Shown: positions 54,964-62,796 of the stretch, in pieces | Layout: the number at the start of each line of letters is the position of its first letter | Position numbering within the stretch: the first letter of the stretch is position 1 | The notes under the pieces: generated by a model | The model's database searches: none | The model's input: only the letters and a program-made list of their open reading frames with translations | Told to the model about the DNA's origin: nothing | Made by a program: the position numbers and the translations under genes | From: an uncultured Siphonobacter sp. | GTDB taxonomy: Bacteria; Bacteroidota; Bacteroidia; Cytophagales; Spirosomataceae | DNA length: 64,000 nt | Direction of reading: 5' to 3' | Assembly: GCA_913774715.1 (NCBI GenBank) | Contig: CAJYHS010000240.1 | Span: 1-64,000, forward strand

Positions 54964-55437
54964 TCAAGGAATAGGTAACACTTTGCTTTCTTTGAATGTC
55001 GACAGAATTACCATCGTTTGTGTGCTGGCTACTTCTTCAATTTCATTGATTTTTTCCAACATTAGACGTTGGTACGAAGCAATATCCTTTGAAATTACCT
55101 TTAATAGGAAATCTCCGGAACCCGTGATGTGGTGACATTCCACTACTTCAGGAATTTCATTGATCTTCTCAACAAAAGAATCCGTTACCTGCTTTTTGTG
55201 ACCCACCAGGGTAATCTGAACAAAGGTAGTAACGCCCAGACCTACTTTCTCACGATCGAGTTGAGCGTGGTAGCTCTGAATAATTCCTGACGTTTCTAAT
55301 TTCTTTACACGTTCCAGGGTTGGAGCGGGCGATAAGCCAATTTCTTTCGAAAGTTGAGCATTGGTAATTTTTGCGTTGGATTGCAGTATTTCAAGGACTT
55401 TGCGGTCGATGTGATCCAGTTTCTGAAGTGTGTTCAT
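54964..55437 (-). CDS. Lrp/AsnC-family transcriptional regulator
   Basis: 157 residues with an N-terminal winged helix-turn-helix (LDHIDRKVLEILQSNAKITNAQLSKEIGLSP; recognition helix PTLERVKKLE) and a C-terminal RAM domain (VVECHHITGSGDFLLKVI). It senses amino acids or related metabolites. It stands alone on the minus strand and targets cannot be read from context. A TATTTTCG box (55456-55463, minus strand) lies just upstream. Confidence 0.95.
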   Translation of the reverse strand: MNTLQKLDHIDRKVLEILQSNAKITNAQLSKEIGLSPAPTLERVKKLETSGIIQSYHAQLDREKVGLGVTTFVQITLVGHKKQVTDSFVEKINEIPEVVECHHITGSGDFLLKVISKDIASYQRLMLEKINEIEEVASTQTMVILSTFKESKVLPIP

Positions 55438-55849
55438 AGGGTAGTACGCAGTAAGCGAAAATATTATTTGGTGGATAGCTTAACTTTCGCTGACAAATTT
55501 CATAAAAATACCGCGAATAAGCACAATCGTAAAATATAATTTTTTTTAATCCTCAAAAATTAGTGTAAAATCTCAATAAAAAAGCCATCTACTAAACAAA
55601 TGGATTTCTGTTATGAAGTTGATTTACAGCCTCAAAGGCCCATTTTTATGTAAAGGGGTGCAAATGTCGTCTATTTCTATCGGCTTTTCATAGCATTTCG
55701 CGGAATAATTATTTGTCAGGCTTTTAGTGCCTTCTTTTTTATTTGGTTACCTAATTATTAAAAAATTAAGGTTTTCTCTTTATTCTTTTCCGTGCCAACA
55801 TGCGGGCCTCAGGCCTTACCTTTGCAGGGATCATCTATTTAGTATACCC
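55438..55849 (+). promoter_or_regulatory. Spacer with the holB promoter
   Basis: The first ~370 bases are AT-rich without a visible gene or clear structure. A perfect -7 box TACCTTTG lies at 55817-55824, 26 bases before the TTG start of holB. Confidence 0.6.
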
Positions 55850-56977
55850 TTGTTTTTTCGAGAAGTCCCCGGTTTATCAAATTTAAAAGACACCCTGATT
55901 CAGTCCGTTAAGAGTCAGCACGTAGCTCATGCCCAATTATTTCATGGCCCATCGGGTAGTGGTAATCTGGCTTTAGCACTGGCTTATGCTACGTATCTGA
56001 ACTGCGAAGACCGGCAGGAGAACGATTCCTGCGGACGTTGTGCGTCCTGCGTGAAGATGAAAAAACTGGCTCACCCGGATGTACATTACATCTTTCCGGT
56101 AGCGGTGACCAAGAAGATCAAGGATAATGAGTCGGATGCTTTTATGCCGTTGTGGCGGGAGTTTATCGACGCTCATCCTTTCGGCACACTGTCCGACTGG
56201 TTGACGTTTATTGGGGTTGAAGGAAATCGACAGGGCAATATTTCGGCCGAAGAAGCCCGCAATGTGATCAAGAAAATTGCCCTGAAAGCTTACGAAGGCG
56301 AATACAAAATTCTCATTCTCTGGCAACCCGAGTTACTAAATGTCTATTCGGCTAATGCTCTGCTGAAAATTCTGGAAGAGCCCCCTGCTAAAACGATTTT
56401 TTTGCTGGTTTGTACGGATGCCAATCGTCTGCTTACCACCATTATTTCCCGTACCCAACGCATTGGCGTTCCCGCTTTTACCGAAGCAGAAGTATCCTCT
56501 TATATTCAGCAAAAACTGGGAACGGAAGAAAAGCAGGCTCGTCACGTAGCCTACCTTTCGGAGGGAAATCTGGGTTATGCTCTGGAATTAGCCAAAGGGG
56601 AAGGCAACGAACAACATCCCTGGTTTGCTCAGTGGATGCGGCATTGTTACCGGGGCATTCCAGCCTTTGGTGATTTGTTGAAATTGGCCGATGAATTTGA
56701 TAGTCAGCCCAAAGAGCAGCAAAAGGGCATGATGGAATATAGCCTGAGCGTCTTTCGGGATCTGATGCTCTGGCAAAATGGCGTGGAAGCTCTCGTGCGA
56801 CTGGAAGGGGATGAACTGACCTTTGTCCAGAATTTCTCGAAAGTAATACCACCCGAACGATTACCTCTGATTACGGAGGAGTTGAACACGGCCTTTTTCC
56901 AATTGGAAAGAAATGTACGGGCCAAAATGATTTTTCTGGATTTATCATTAACAATGGCTCGACTTCTGCGGAAGTAA
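55850..56977 (+). CDS. holB: DNA polymerase III delta' subunit, TTG start
   Basis: 375 residues. The frame is open from 55727, but the first 41 residues are unlike the family and precede the -7 box TACCTTTG; the start is therefore the TTG at 55850 (MFFREVPGLSNLKDTLIQ). The AAA+ core has HGPSGSGNLALALAYA, a zinc module CGRCASC, YSANALLKILEEPP and SRTQRI. The Walker A Lys is replaced (GSGN), as in non-ATPase delta' subunits. It sits 23 bases before hemC. Confidence 0.92.
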   Translation: MFFREVPGLSNLKDTLIQSVKSQHVAHAQLFHGPSGSGNLALALAYATYLNCEDRQENDSCGRCASCVKMKKLAHPDVHYIFPVAVTKKIKDNESDAFMPLWREFIDAHPFGTLSDWLTFIGVEGNRQGNISAEEARNVIKKIALKAYEGEYKILILWQPELLNVYSANALLKILEEPPAKTIFLLVCTDANRLLTTIISRTQRIGVPAFTEAEVSSYIQQKLGTEEKQARHVAYLSEGNLGYALELAKGEGNEQHPWFAQWMRHCYRGIPAFGDLLKLADEFDSQPKEQQKGMMEYSLSVFRDLMLWQNGVEALVRLEGDELTFVQNFSKVIPPERLPLITEELNTAFFQLERNVRAKMIFLDLSLTMARLLRK

Positions 56978-57000
56978 AGCTTACATTATAGCATACGCGT

Positions 57001-57924
57001 ATGAAAGTTAGAATTGGATCACGGGGATCGAAGCTGGCCCTCTGGCAGGCTGAATACGTGGCCGAACAACTCCGGCTGGGTGGCATGGAGCCCGAAATCG
57101 TGATTATTGATACCAAAGGCGACAAAATACTGGATCGCTCTTTATCGAAAATTGGTTCCAAAGGCGTTTTTACAGAAGAACTGGAAGAGCAGCTCCGTAC
57201 GGGTGAAATTGATATTGCCCAGCACTCCGCCAAAGACTTACAATCGTCATTGGCGGATGATCTGGAAATCATTGCCTTCACGCCCCGCGAAGCCGTTAAC
57301 GATGTATTAGTTAGCTTCAACCCGGAGTTATCGCTGGAATCGGGTGAAACGTTTGTGGTAGGCACGTCCAGTACGCGTCGCGTGGCGACTCTGAAACGGC
57401 ATTACCCACATATTCAAGTGGTAGACATGCGGGGTAACCTGCAAACCCGTCTGGAAAAACTGAAAAGTGGGGTTTGTGATGCCCTGATTCTCGCTTATGC
57501 CGGTGTTCATCGTATGGGCTACGAAGAATACATTGCCGAGCATTTATCAACGGAAACCTTCACGCCCGCCGTGGGTCAGGGTAGCGTAGCTATTGAATGT
57601 GCTACTAGCCTAGACATAGATAAAAAGGCACGCATTCGCGAGTTGCTAAATGATCCCGTAACGGAAAGCTGCATTCGGGCCGAACGTATTTTCCTGGCTA
57701 CCCTACAGGGCGGTTGCAGCATTCCGGTGTTTGGACTGGCCTCGCACTTTAATGGTCGCATTAGCTTAACGGCTGGAATTGTTTCACTGGATGGTCAGAA
57801 AGAATTACGCCGCACCGAAATTTCTGATACTGCTCAGGCAAATGTTATGGCTCAAAAACTAGCCGATAAAATCGCCTCTCAGGGAGGGAATGAGATGGTA
57901 CGGGAAATCCGGGCTAACCTGTAA
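57001..57924 (+). CDS. hemC: Porphobilinogen deaminase
   Basis: 307 residues. Key blocks are RIGSRGSKLALWQAE, GDKILDRSL, FTEELEEQL, and QHSAKDLQ; the dipyrromethane cofactor Cys is C239 in LQGGCSIPV. The enzyme joins four porphobilinogens into hydroxymethylbilane in haem synthesis. It is cytoplasmic and lies between holB and the cyclophilin gene, probably in one operon. Confidence 0.97.
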   Translation: MKVRIGSRGSKLALWQAEYVAEQLRLGGMEPEIVIIDTKGDKILDRSLSKIGSKGVFTEELEEQLRTGEIDIAQHSAKDLQSSLADDLEIIAFTPREAVNDVLVSFNPELSLESGETFVVGTSSTRRVATLKRHYPHIQVVDMRGNLQTRLEKLKSGVCDALILAYAGVHRMGYEEYIAEHLSTETFTPAVGQGSVAIECATSLDIDKKARIRELLNDPVTESCIRAERIFLATLQGGCSIPVFGLASHFNGRISLTAGIVSLDGQKELRRTEISDTAQANVMAQKLADKIASQGGNEMVREIRANL

Positions 57925-57928
57925 TCGC

Positions 57929-58627
57929 ATGCGAACATCATTCCTTAGTACAGCACTAGTTTTGTTACTCGCTCTTCCGAGCTTTGCCCAACGCAAAGAG
58001 AAACTGATAACCATTGAAACGAAATACGGCCCCATCCGGCTCATTCTGTTTGATCAGACGCCTAAGCACAAAGCAAATTTTCTGAAGTTAACGAAAGAGC
58101 ATTTTTACGATGGTGTATTATTTCACCGCGTCATTCCAGCGTTTATGATTCAGGGCGGTGATCCTGAATCGAAAAAAGCGACTTCCGATGCTATGCTTGG
58201 CTCGGGTGATGTGGGGTACACCATTCCGGCTGAATTTGTGCCTGAGTTATTTCATCAACGGGGTGCTGTAGCCGCCGCCCGGGATAATAATCCTGCGAAA
58301 GCCTCTTCAGGTTGCCAGTTTTACATTGTTCAGGGAAAGACCTATGATGATGTTACCCTGGAAACGCAGGCTAAGCGGGCAGGCCGTCCTTTTACTGAGA
58401 CCCAGAAAGAAGTCTATAAAACCAAGGGAGGTACTCCCTGGTTAGATGGAAATTATACCGTGTTCGGACAAGTAATCGATGGGATGGCAGCCGTGGATAG
58501 CATCGCAGCTCAGCCGCGAAATGAAGCCAATCGACCCGATATTAATATTTCGATGATGAAAGTTACGGCCCAAAAAATGAGTAAGAAAAAAATAACCCGT
58601 CGGTATGGTTATGTTTTTGCCCGTTAA
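57929..58627 (+). CDS. Periplasmic cyclophilin-type peptidyl-prolyl isomerase
   Basis: 232 residues from MRTSFLSTAL; the signal peptide ends SFAQ, leaving Q. The frame from 57890 overlaps hemC and is rejected. Cyclophilin motifs are YDGVLFHRVIPAFMIQGGDP, ASSGCQFYIVQG and VFGQVIDGM. It assists folding of exported proteins. Its ATG lies 4 bases after the hemC stop, so the two are co-transcribed. Confidence 0.94.
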   Translation: MRTSFLSTALVLLLALPSFAQRKEKLITIETKYGPIRLILFDQTPKHKANFLKLTKEHFYDGVLFHRVIPAFMIQGGDPESKKATSDAMLGSGDVGYTIPAEFVPELFHQRGAVAAARDNNPAKASSGCQFYIVQGKTYDDVTLETQAKRAGRPFTETQKEVYKTKGGTPWLDGNYTVFGQVIDGMAAVDSIAAQPRNEANRPDINISMMKVTAQKMSKKKITRRYGYVFAR

Positions 58628-58666
58628 CTTCTCTACTTTGTACATCTTTCTCCGCTTTCTTCAATC

Positions 58667-59581
58667 ATGACGCCAAAAAAGATTTTAATTACCGGAACCA
58701 ATGGCCTGTTAGGTCAGAAACTGATTACACTTCTCCATAATAATCCAGACGTTCAACTCATTGCCACCGCCCGTGGAGCGAATCGTCTGCCCTTTACGGA
58801 AGGTTATGAATACCGGGAAATGGACATTACCGATGCCGCTCAGGTAGCTGAAGTAATGGAAGCTGTTCAGCCCCACGCGGTTATTCATGCGGCAGCCATG
58901 ACGAACGTAGACCAGTGTGAATTCGAAAAAGAGTTATGCTGGAAAATGAACGTACTGGCAGTAGAATACCTGGTAGAGGCTTGTAAAAAGTATGATACCT
59001 TTTTATGCCACGTTTCTACTGATTTCATCTTTGATGGTGAAAATGGTCCTTATCCTGAGGATGCGGTACCTAGCCCCTTAAGCTTTTACGGCTGGAGCAA
59101 ATATGCTGCCGAAGAAGTAGTAAAACGCTCGGATATTCGCTGGGGCATTGCCCGGACGGTTCTTGTCTACGGCATTGCGGCGGATATGAGCCGAAGTAAC
59201 ATCATCCTTTGGGTGAAAAAATCACTCGAAGATGGTAAAACCATTAAGGTAGTTACCGATCAGTTCCGCTCGCCAACACTGGCTGAAGACTTAGCGATGG
59301 GCTGCTGGCTGATTGCAGATAAAGAAGCTTTAGGCATTTATAACATTTCCGGCAAAGAAGTAATGACGCCTTACGAAATGGCGATTGCCACGGCGGATTA
59401 CTTCGGACTGGATAAATCGTTTATCACCGAAGCCGATTCGAGTACCTTCACGCAACCCGCGAAGCGTCCTCCCCGTACAGGATTCATCCTTGATAAAGCT
59501 CGGAATATACTGAGTTACGAACCTCGTAGCTTTACCGAAGGTATTGCGATTTTAGCCGAACAAACCGCTGAACGCGTATAA
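58667..59581 (+). CDS. RmlD-like extended SDR (sugar-nucleotide reductase)
   Basis: 304 residues. The NAD-binding loop is ITGTNGLLGQKL; the catalytic YxxxK is in FYGWSKYAAEE, after STDFIFDG. Family members include dTDP-4-dehydrorhamnose reductase, but no other rml genes lie near, so a different substrate is possible. It follows the cyclophilin gene by 39 bases. Confidence 0.88.
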   Translation: MTPKKILITGTNGLLGQKLITLLHNNPDVQLIATARGANRLPFTEGYEYREMDITDAAQVAEVMEAVQPHAVIHAAAMTNVDQCEFEKELCWKMNVLAVEYLVEACKKYDTFLCHVSTDFIFDGENGPYPEDAVPSPLSFYGWSKYAAEEVVKRSDIRWGIARTVLVYGIAADMSRSNIILWVKKSLEDGKTIKVVTDQFRSPTLAEDLAMGCWLIADKEALGIYNISGKEVMTPYEMAIATADYFGLDKSFITEADSSTFTQPAKRPPRTGFILDKARNILSYEPRSFTEGIAILAEQTAERV

Positions 59582-59595
59582 TATAGACTGAATTA

Positions 59596-59649
59596 CTAAC
59601 GCGGATGAAACAGGGTATTCGGAACGGAATCCTGCTTCATCCGCGTTAG
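59596..59649 (+). promoter_or_regulatory. 19-bp stem-loop ahead of pabB
   Basis: CTAACGCGGATGAA/TTCATCCGCGTTAG arms, 19 bases long with one mismatch, end 9 bases before the pabB ATG. There is no T run. It may terminate the RmlD gene or affect pabB translation. Confidence 0.6.
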
Positions 59650-59658
59650 GTTTATACC

Positions 59659-60645
59659 ATGAAAACCATCGAAGAGCAACTGAACCTCTGGGGCCGCCAG
59701 CGTCGCCCCTGTTTGTTTGTGCTTGATTTTGAATTGCAGCGTCCTCTACTCTGGCCGCTGGATGAAGTACCGCAGGATTCGGTTTGGTATAATCTGAACG
59801 GAATTTCAAATGCCTCAGAAAACATCTCCGCTTCTTCGGATTTTTACTTTCATAAGTTCCCCCTCTCTTTTCAGAAGTTTGATCAGAAGTTTCAAAAAGT
59901 ACATCGTGAATTATTAGCCGGAAATTCATTTCTGACGAATCTGACGGCCCGTACCCGCGTGGAGACCAACCTGATTTTTCAGGAGATTTTCCAGCGAAGT
60001 GAGGCGAAGTATAAGGTATGGTTACGTCTTCCCGATGGGTCTGACGTAGAAGAAATCGTTTGTTTTTCGCCGGAAATCTTTGTTCGCATTCAGGGTGATT
60101 TTATTTCCAGTTACCCCATGAAAGGAACGCTGAATGCAGCCTTGCCTAATGCCCGGGAACACTTGTTAGCCGACGAAAAAGAACGCTACGAACATGCCAC
60201 TATCGTGGATTTGATTCGGAATGATCTGGCTCAGGTAACCACCGAACGTTGGGTGGAACGTTTTCGCTACATTGATGAAGTGCAAACGCACGATAAAACC
60301 TTGTTGCAAGTAAGCTCGGAAATCAAAGGTCGGTTACCCGAAAACTGGCAGGAAGAGCTAGGCACTTTACTCTTTCGCTTGTTACCTGCCGGTTCGATTA
60401 CCGGAGCCCCTAAACCCAAGACGGTAGAAATTATCCAGCAAGCCGAAGCCGAACCACGCGGGTATTACACGGGAATTGTTGGTATTTTTGATGGGAAGAA
60501 TCTGGATACGGGCGTAATGATTCGTTTTCTGGAACGAACTTCAGAAGGTACTTTTTTCCGCTCTGGCGGCGGTATTACCTTCCGCAGTGAATCGCTGAAG
60601 GAATATCAGGAACTAATTGATAAGGTATACGTACCGATTTGGTGA
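59659..60645 (+). CDS. pabB: Aminodeoxychorismate synthase component I
   Basis: 328 residues, matching only the catalytic chorismate-binding domain; the N-terminal ~120 residues of longer PabB/TrpE proteins are missing. Motifs are SYPMKGTLNA, LLADEKERYEHATIVDLIRNDLAQV, SSEIKGRL, LPAGSITGAPKPKTVEII, and GYYTGIVGIFDG. With PabC this makes 4-aminobenzoate for folate. No pabA glutaminase is in the window. The next gene pabC lies 459 bases on. Confidence 0.9.
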   Translation: MKTIEEQLNLWGRQRRPCLFVLDFELQRPLLWPLDEVPQDSVWYNLNGISNASENISASSDFYFHKFPLSFQKFDQKFQKVHRELLAGNSFLTNLTARTRVETNLIFQEIFQRSEAKYKVWLRLPDGSDVEEIVCFSPEIFVRIQGDFISSYPMKGTLNAALPNAREHLLADEKERYEHATIVDLIRNDLAQVTTERWVERFRYIDEVQTHDKTLLQVSSEIKGRLPENWQEELGTLLFRLLPAGSITGAPKPKTVEIIQQAEAEPRGYYTGIVGIFDGKNLDTGVMIRFLERTSEGTFFRSGGGITFRSESLKEYQELIDKVYVPIW

Positions 60646-60976
60646 TTTTTCTGTTTACAATCAAGGTAACCTTGGATTAACATCCGGGGCCATCCCTATT
60701 GGATCCTGCCGGAGTTACCTATTTCATTTCAAAACGGGTTCCCTACCTTTCCGCCGTGGTTGATGTCCTCACCAACCATTTTCTTTACAACTGACTGGTA
60801 ATGGGTGGTGAAGCTACCAGCCATGGAGGGAGAGTTTTAAATAGACAAAAGCTTATAAAGTCTGCCATGTTGAGGAAACCCCGGATTGTCATCCAGATCC
60901 TATTTAGGTAGAACCCAGATAGGGTTATGGTTCCCATGTCCAAAATACTCTCCTACCTTTACGGGTTTTCACTTTT
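60646..60976. other. Noncoding spacer before the CAACTGA repeat
   Basis: About 330 bases without a visible gene. A short palindrome CAAGGTAACCTTG lies at 60662-60674. GGAGGGAGAG-type and CTCTCC-type segments (around 60825 and 60948) are partly complementary. TACCTTTA (60954-60961) is a near-consensus -7 box for pabC. Confidence 0.5.
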
Positions 60977-61100
60977 CAACTGACAACTGACAACTGACAA
61001 CTGACAACTGACAACTGACAACTGACAACTGACAACTGACAACTGACAACTGACAACTGACAACTGACAACTGACAACTGACAACTGACAACTGACAACT
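60977..61100. repeat. Tandem repeat of CAACTGA, 17 full copies
   Basis: Seventeen uninterrupted copies of the 7-base unit CAACTGA plus a partial copy, ending 4 bases before the pabC ATG. All copies look identical. The unit contains TGA, so no frame reads through more than three copies. Confidence 0.95.
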
Positions 61101-61104
61101 AAAC

Positions 61105-61698
61105 ATGCTTCTAGAGACCATTCGCTTTCATCAAGGAGAACTGGAAAATCTATATTACCACCAGCAACGAATTCATCGAAGTCGGAAGGAATTGTTTGGT
61201 TTGCATGATCGCTGGGATTTAGAGGAGATGATTACCATTCCTGAAAGCCTTGATTGCGAACAAACCTACCGATGCCGGGTAATTTATGGGTCAGAAGGGA
61301 TTACACTGGTTGAATTCATTCCTTATACCATCCGCCCCATTCAAAGTTTGGAGTTAGTTACTGCTGATGCACTAGAGTATAACCACAAATTTTCGGATCG
61401 TACCTCTTTGAACGCCTTGACTGCTCAAGCCAAAGCTGATGAGGTTTTGATTGTTAAAAATGGGTTAATTACTGACACTAGTTATACGAATATTGCGTTG
61501 TCCGATGGTCAGGAATGGTATACTCCTCACCAGCCCTTGCTGTTAGGGACGCGTCGGGCAGCCTTATTAGCTAACGGAACCATTATTCCTGAACGGCTCG
61601 CCGCTGATGATTTACGTTACTTTAAAGAAATTCGCCTGTTCAACGCCATGATTGAATGGAACCAGGCTCCTACCCTACCGATTTCAGCCATACGTTAG
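61105..61698 (+). CDS. pabC: Aminodeoxychorismate lyase (PabC-like)
   Basis: 197 residues, class IV PLP aminotransferase fold. The PLP Lys is in ALEYNHKFSDRT, followed by ADEVLIVKNGLITDTSYTNIAL and a cofactor loop LLLGTRRAALL. It splits aminodeoxychorismate into 4-aminobenzoate and pyruvate. Short compared with E. coli PabC (about 270), as is common in Bacteroidota. The start lies right behind a 7-bp tandem repeat. Confidence 0.85.
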   Translation: MLLETIRFHQGELENLYYHQQRIHRSRKELFGLHDRWDLEEMITIPESLDCEQTYRCRVIYGSEGITLVEFIPYTIRPIQSLELVTADALEYNHKFSDRTSLNALTAQAKADEVLIVKNGLITDTSYTNIALSDGQEWYTPHQPLLLGTRRAALLANGTIIPERLAADDLRYFKEIRLFNAMIEWNQAPTLPISAIR

Positions 61699-61761
61699 TT
61701 TTCAGTTTGCGATTGTCTGTTTCCAGTTATGCCAGGTATTATAACTAGTATGAAACCCAGT

Positions 61762-61882
61762 TGTCATTCAGAGCGGAGCGAAGAACCTTCGCCGGTATTA
61801 GATTTCACTTGCCAGCTTAATGGGTTCTCCGAAAAATTCGCCTCATTCCCCTATAAGTTCTCTCACTTCGTTCAAGATGACA
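61762..61882. repeat. MITE-like element with 28-base imperfect terminal inverted repeats
   Basis: The left end TGTCATTCAGAGCGGAGCGA is partly mirrored at the right end (TTCGTTCAAGATGACA). The ends resemble the widespread TGTCATtCTGAGCGgAGCGAAGAA class of dispersed repeats. No ORF is inside. Confidence 0.7.
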
Positions 61883-61924
61883 GGCTGGAATAGATGACTC
61901 ATTACAATGCTCTGCTTTTCTACC

Positions 61925-62734
61925 CTATTTACGTTTCTTAGGCTCGTAGATGACCCGAACGAAAGAACTGACCGGATCGGAATTTTTCAGCGAGAAACTG
62001 CTTACCAAACCTACCAATAGATTATTTTTCAGAGCAATCCGCACCTGCGGACGAATGACGTTTTCATACACGGGGCCATTCTGGCTGTGGTATAACTCTA
62101 CACCCACGAAAGCCTTGCTGTGCGGAATGACGTAATGCAAAGCCAGGTTCACTTCATATCCCGTGGGTTCCAGCGATTTCCCCCACTTTTTCTCCCCGCC
62201 CAGAGCTGCGTAGACCAGCGTGTGTACTTGTGATCCCCACTTTTTGGCCGCAACCATGAAAGGAAATCCCATTTCAGCTGAAAATAACTTTCCTGACTCA
62301 TGATTAATTAATAATTCATTGGTATAGCCCACCGCCAGCGACGTTTGCCAGGGCTCTATCACCGCATAAGTCCATTGCAGGGACGTTTTTAGACTTTTCA
62401 TATGCAAGCTACTACTCGGAATGTCATCTGCTATAGGAACCTGAGCCTGTAAGGGCACTTCAACTTCCAGCCCCAGACGGTTTATGGGAGCAAACTCATA
62501 TTCAACGAACGGATGCCAGTGAGCGGCCCCGCCGTGCTTGCTGTAGGATGTTCCTACGTTCCATTCCCGTTCGCCTTTGCGAGCTCCTAGATCACGTACC
62601 AGGTCCAGGTATAAAGGTTCGGCATGAGAGATTTTGACGGGCTTTACCGGCGACGGGACTTTCGTAGAATCCGCTGTCTGAGCCTGAGCGATACCGGCTA
62701 GAAACAGGGCAAAGAAGGTGAACAGCTTTTTCAT
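61925..62734 (-). CDS. Exported envelope protein, probably outer-membrane
   Basis: 269 residues with a signal peptide (ends IAQA, leaving Q). A conserved-looking start HAEPLYLDLVRDLGARKGE is followed by amphipathic strands (HPFVEYEFAPINRLGLEVEVPL, LAVGYTNELLI, NLALHYVIPHSKAFVGVELYH, LVGLVSSFSL), which suggests a beta-barrel. I do not recognise a named family. The C-terminus ends in a Lys/Arg cluster (YEPKKRK), unlike typical barrel ends. It is transcribed in the same direction as the histidine kinase gene upstream, 62 bases apart. Confidence 0.7.
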   Translation of the reverse strand: MKKLFTFFALFLAGIAQAQTADSTKVPSPVKPVKISHAEPLYLDLVRDLGARKGEREWNVGTSYSKHGGAAHWHPFVEYEFAPINRLGLEVEVPLQAQVPIADDIPSSSLHMKSLKTSLQWTYAVIEPWQTSLAVGYTNELLINHESGKLFSAEMGFPFMVAAKKWGSQVHTLVYAALGGEKKWGKSLEPTGYEVNLALHYVIPHSKAFVGVELYHSQNGPVYENVIRPQVRIALKNNLLVGLVSSFSLKNSDPVSSFVRVIYEPKKRK

Positions 62735-62796
62735 GGCTTTGTGGATTATACCGACAAAGCTCAGGCTGCTTTCTGGAACGAATCTGGAATGAAATA

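Noticed and set aside
55727-55849. 41-residue N-terminal extension of HolB
   Set aside because: Unlike the family, and it covers the -7 box of the gene.
56478-56852. Minus-strand ORF opposite holB
   Set aside because: Shadow of the coding strand with no supporting motif or promoter.
60977-61100. CRISPR array
   Set aside because: The unit is 7 bases, copies are contiguous without spacers, and no cas gene is present.
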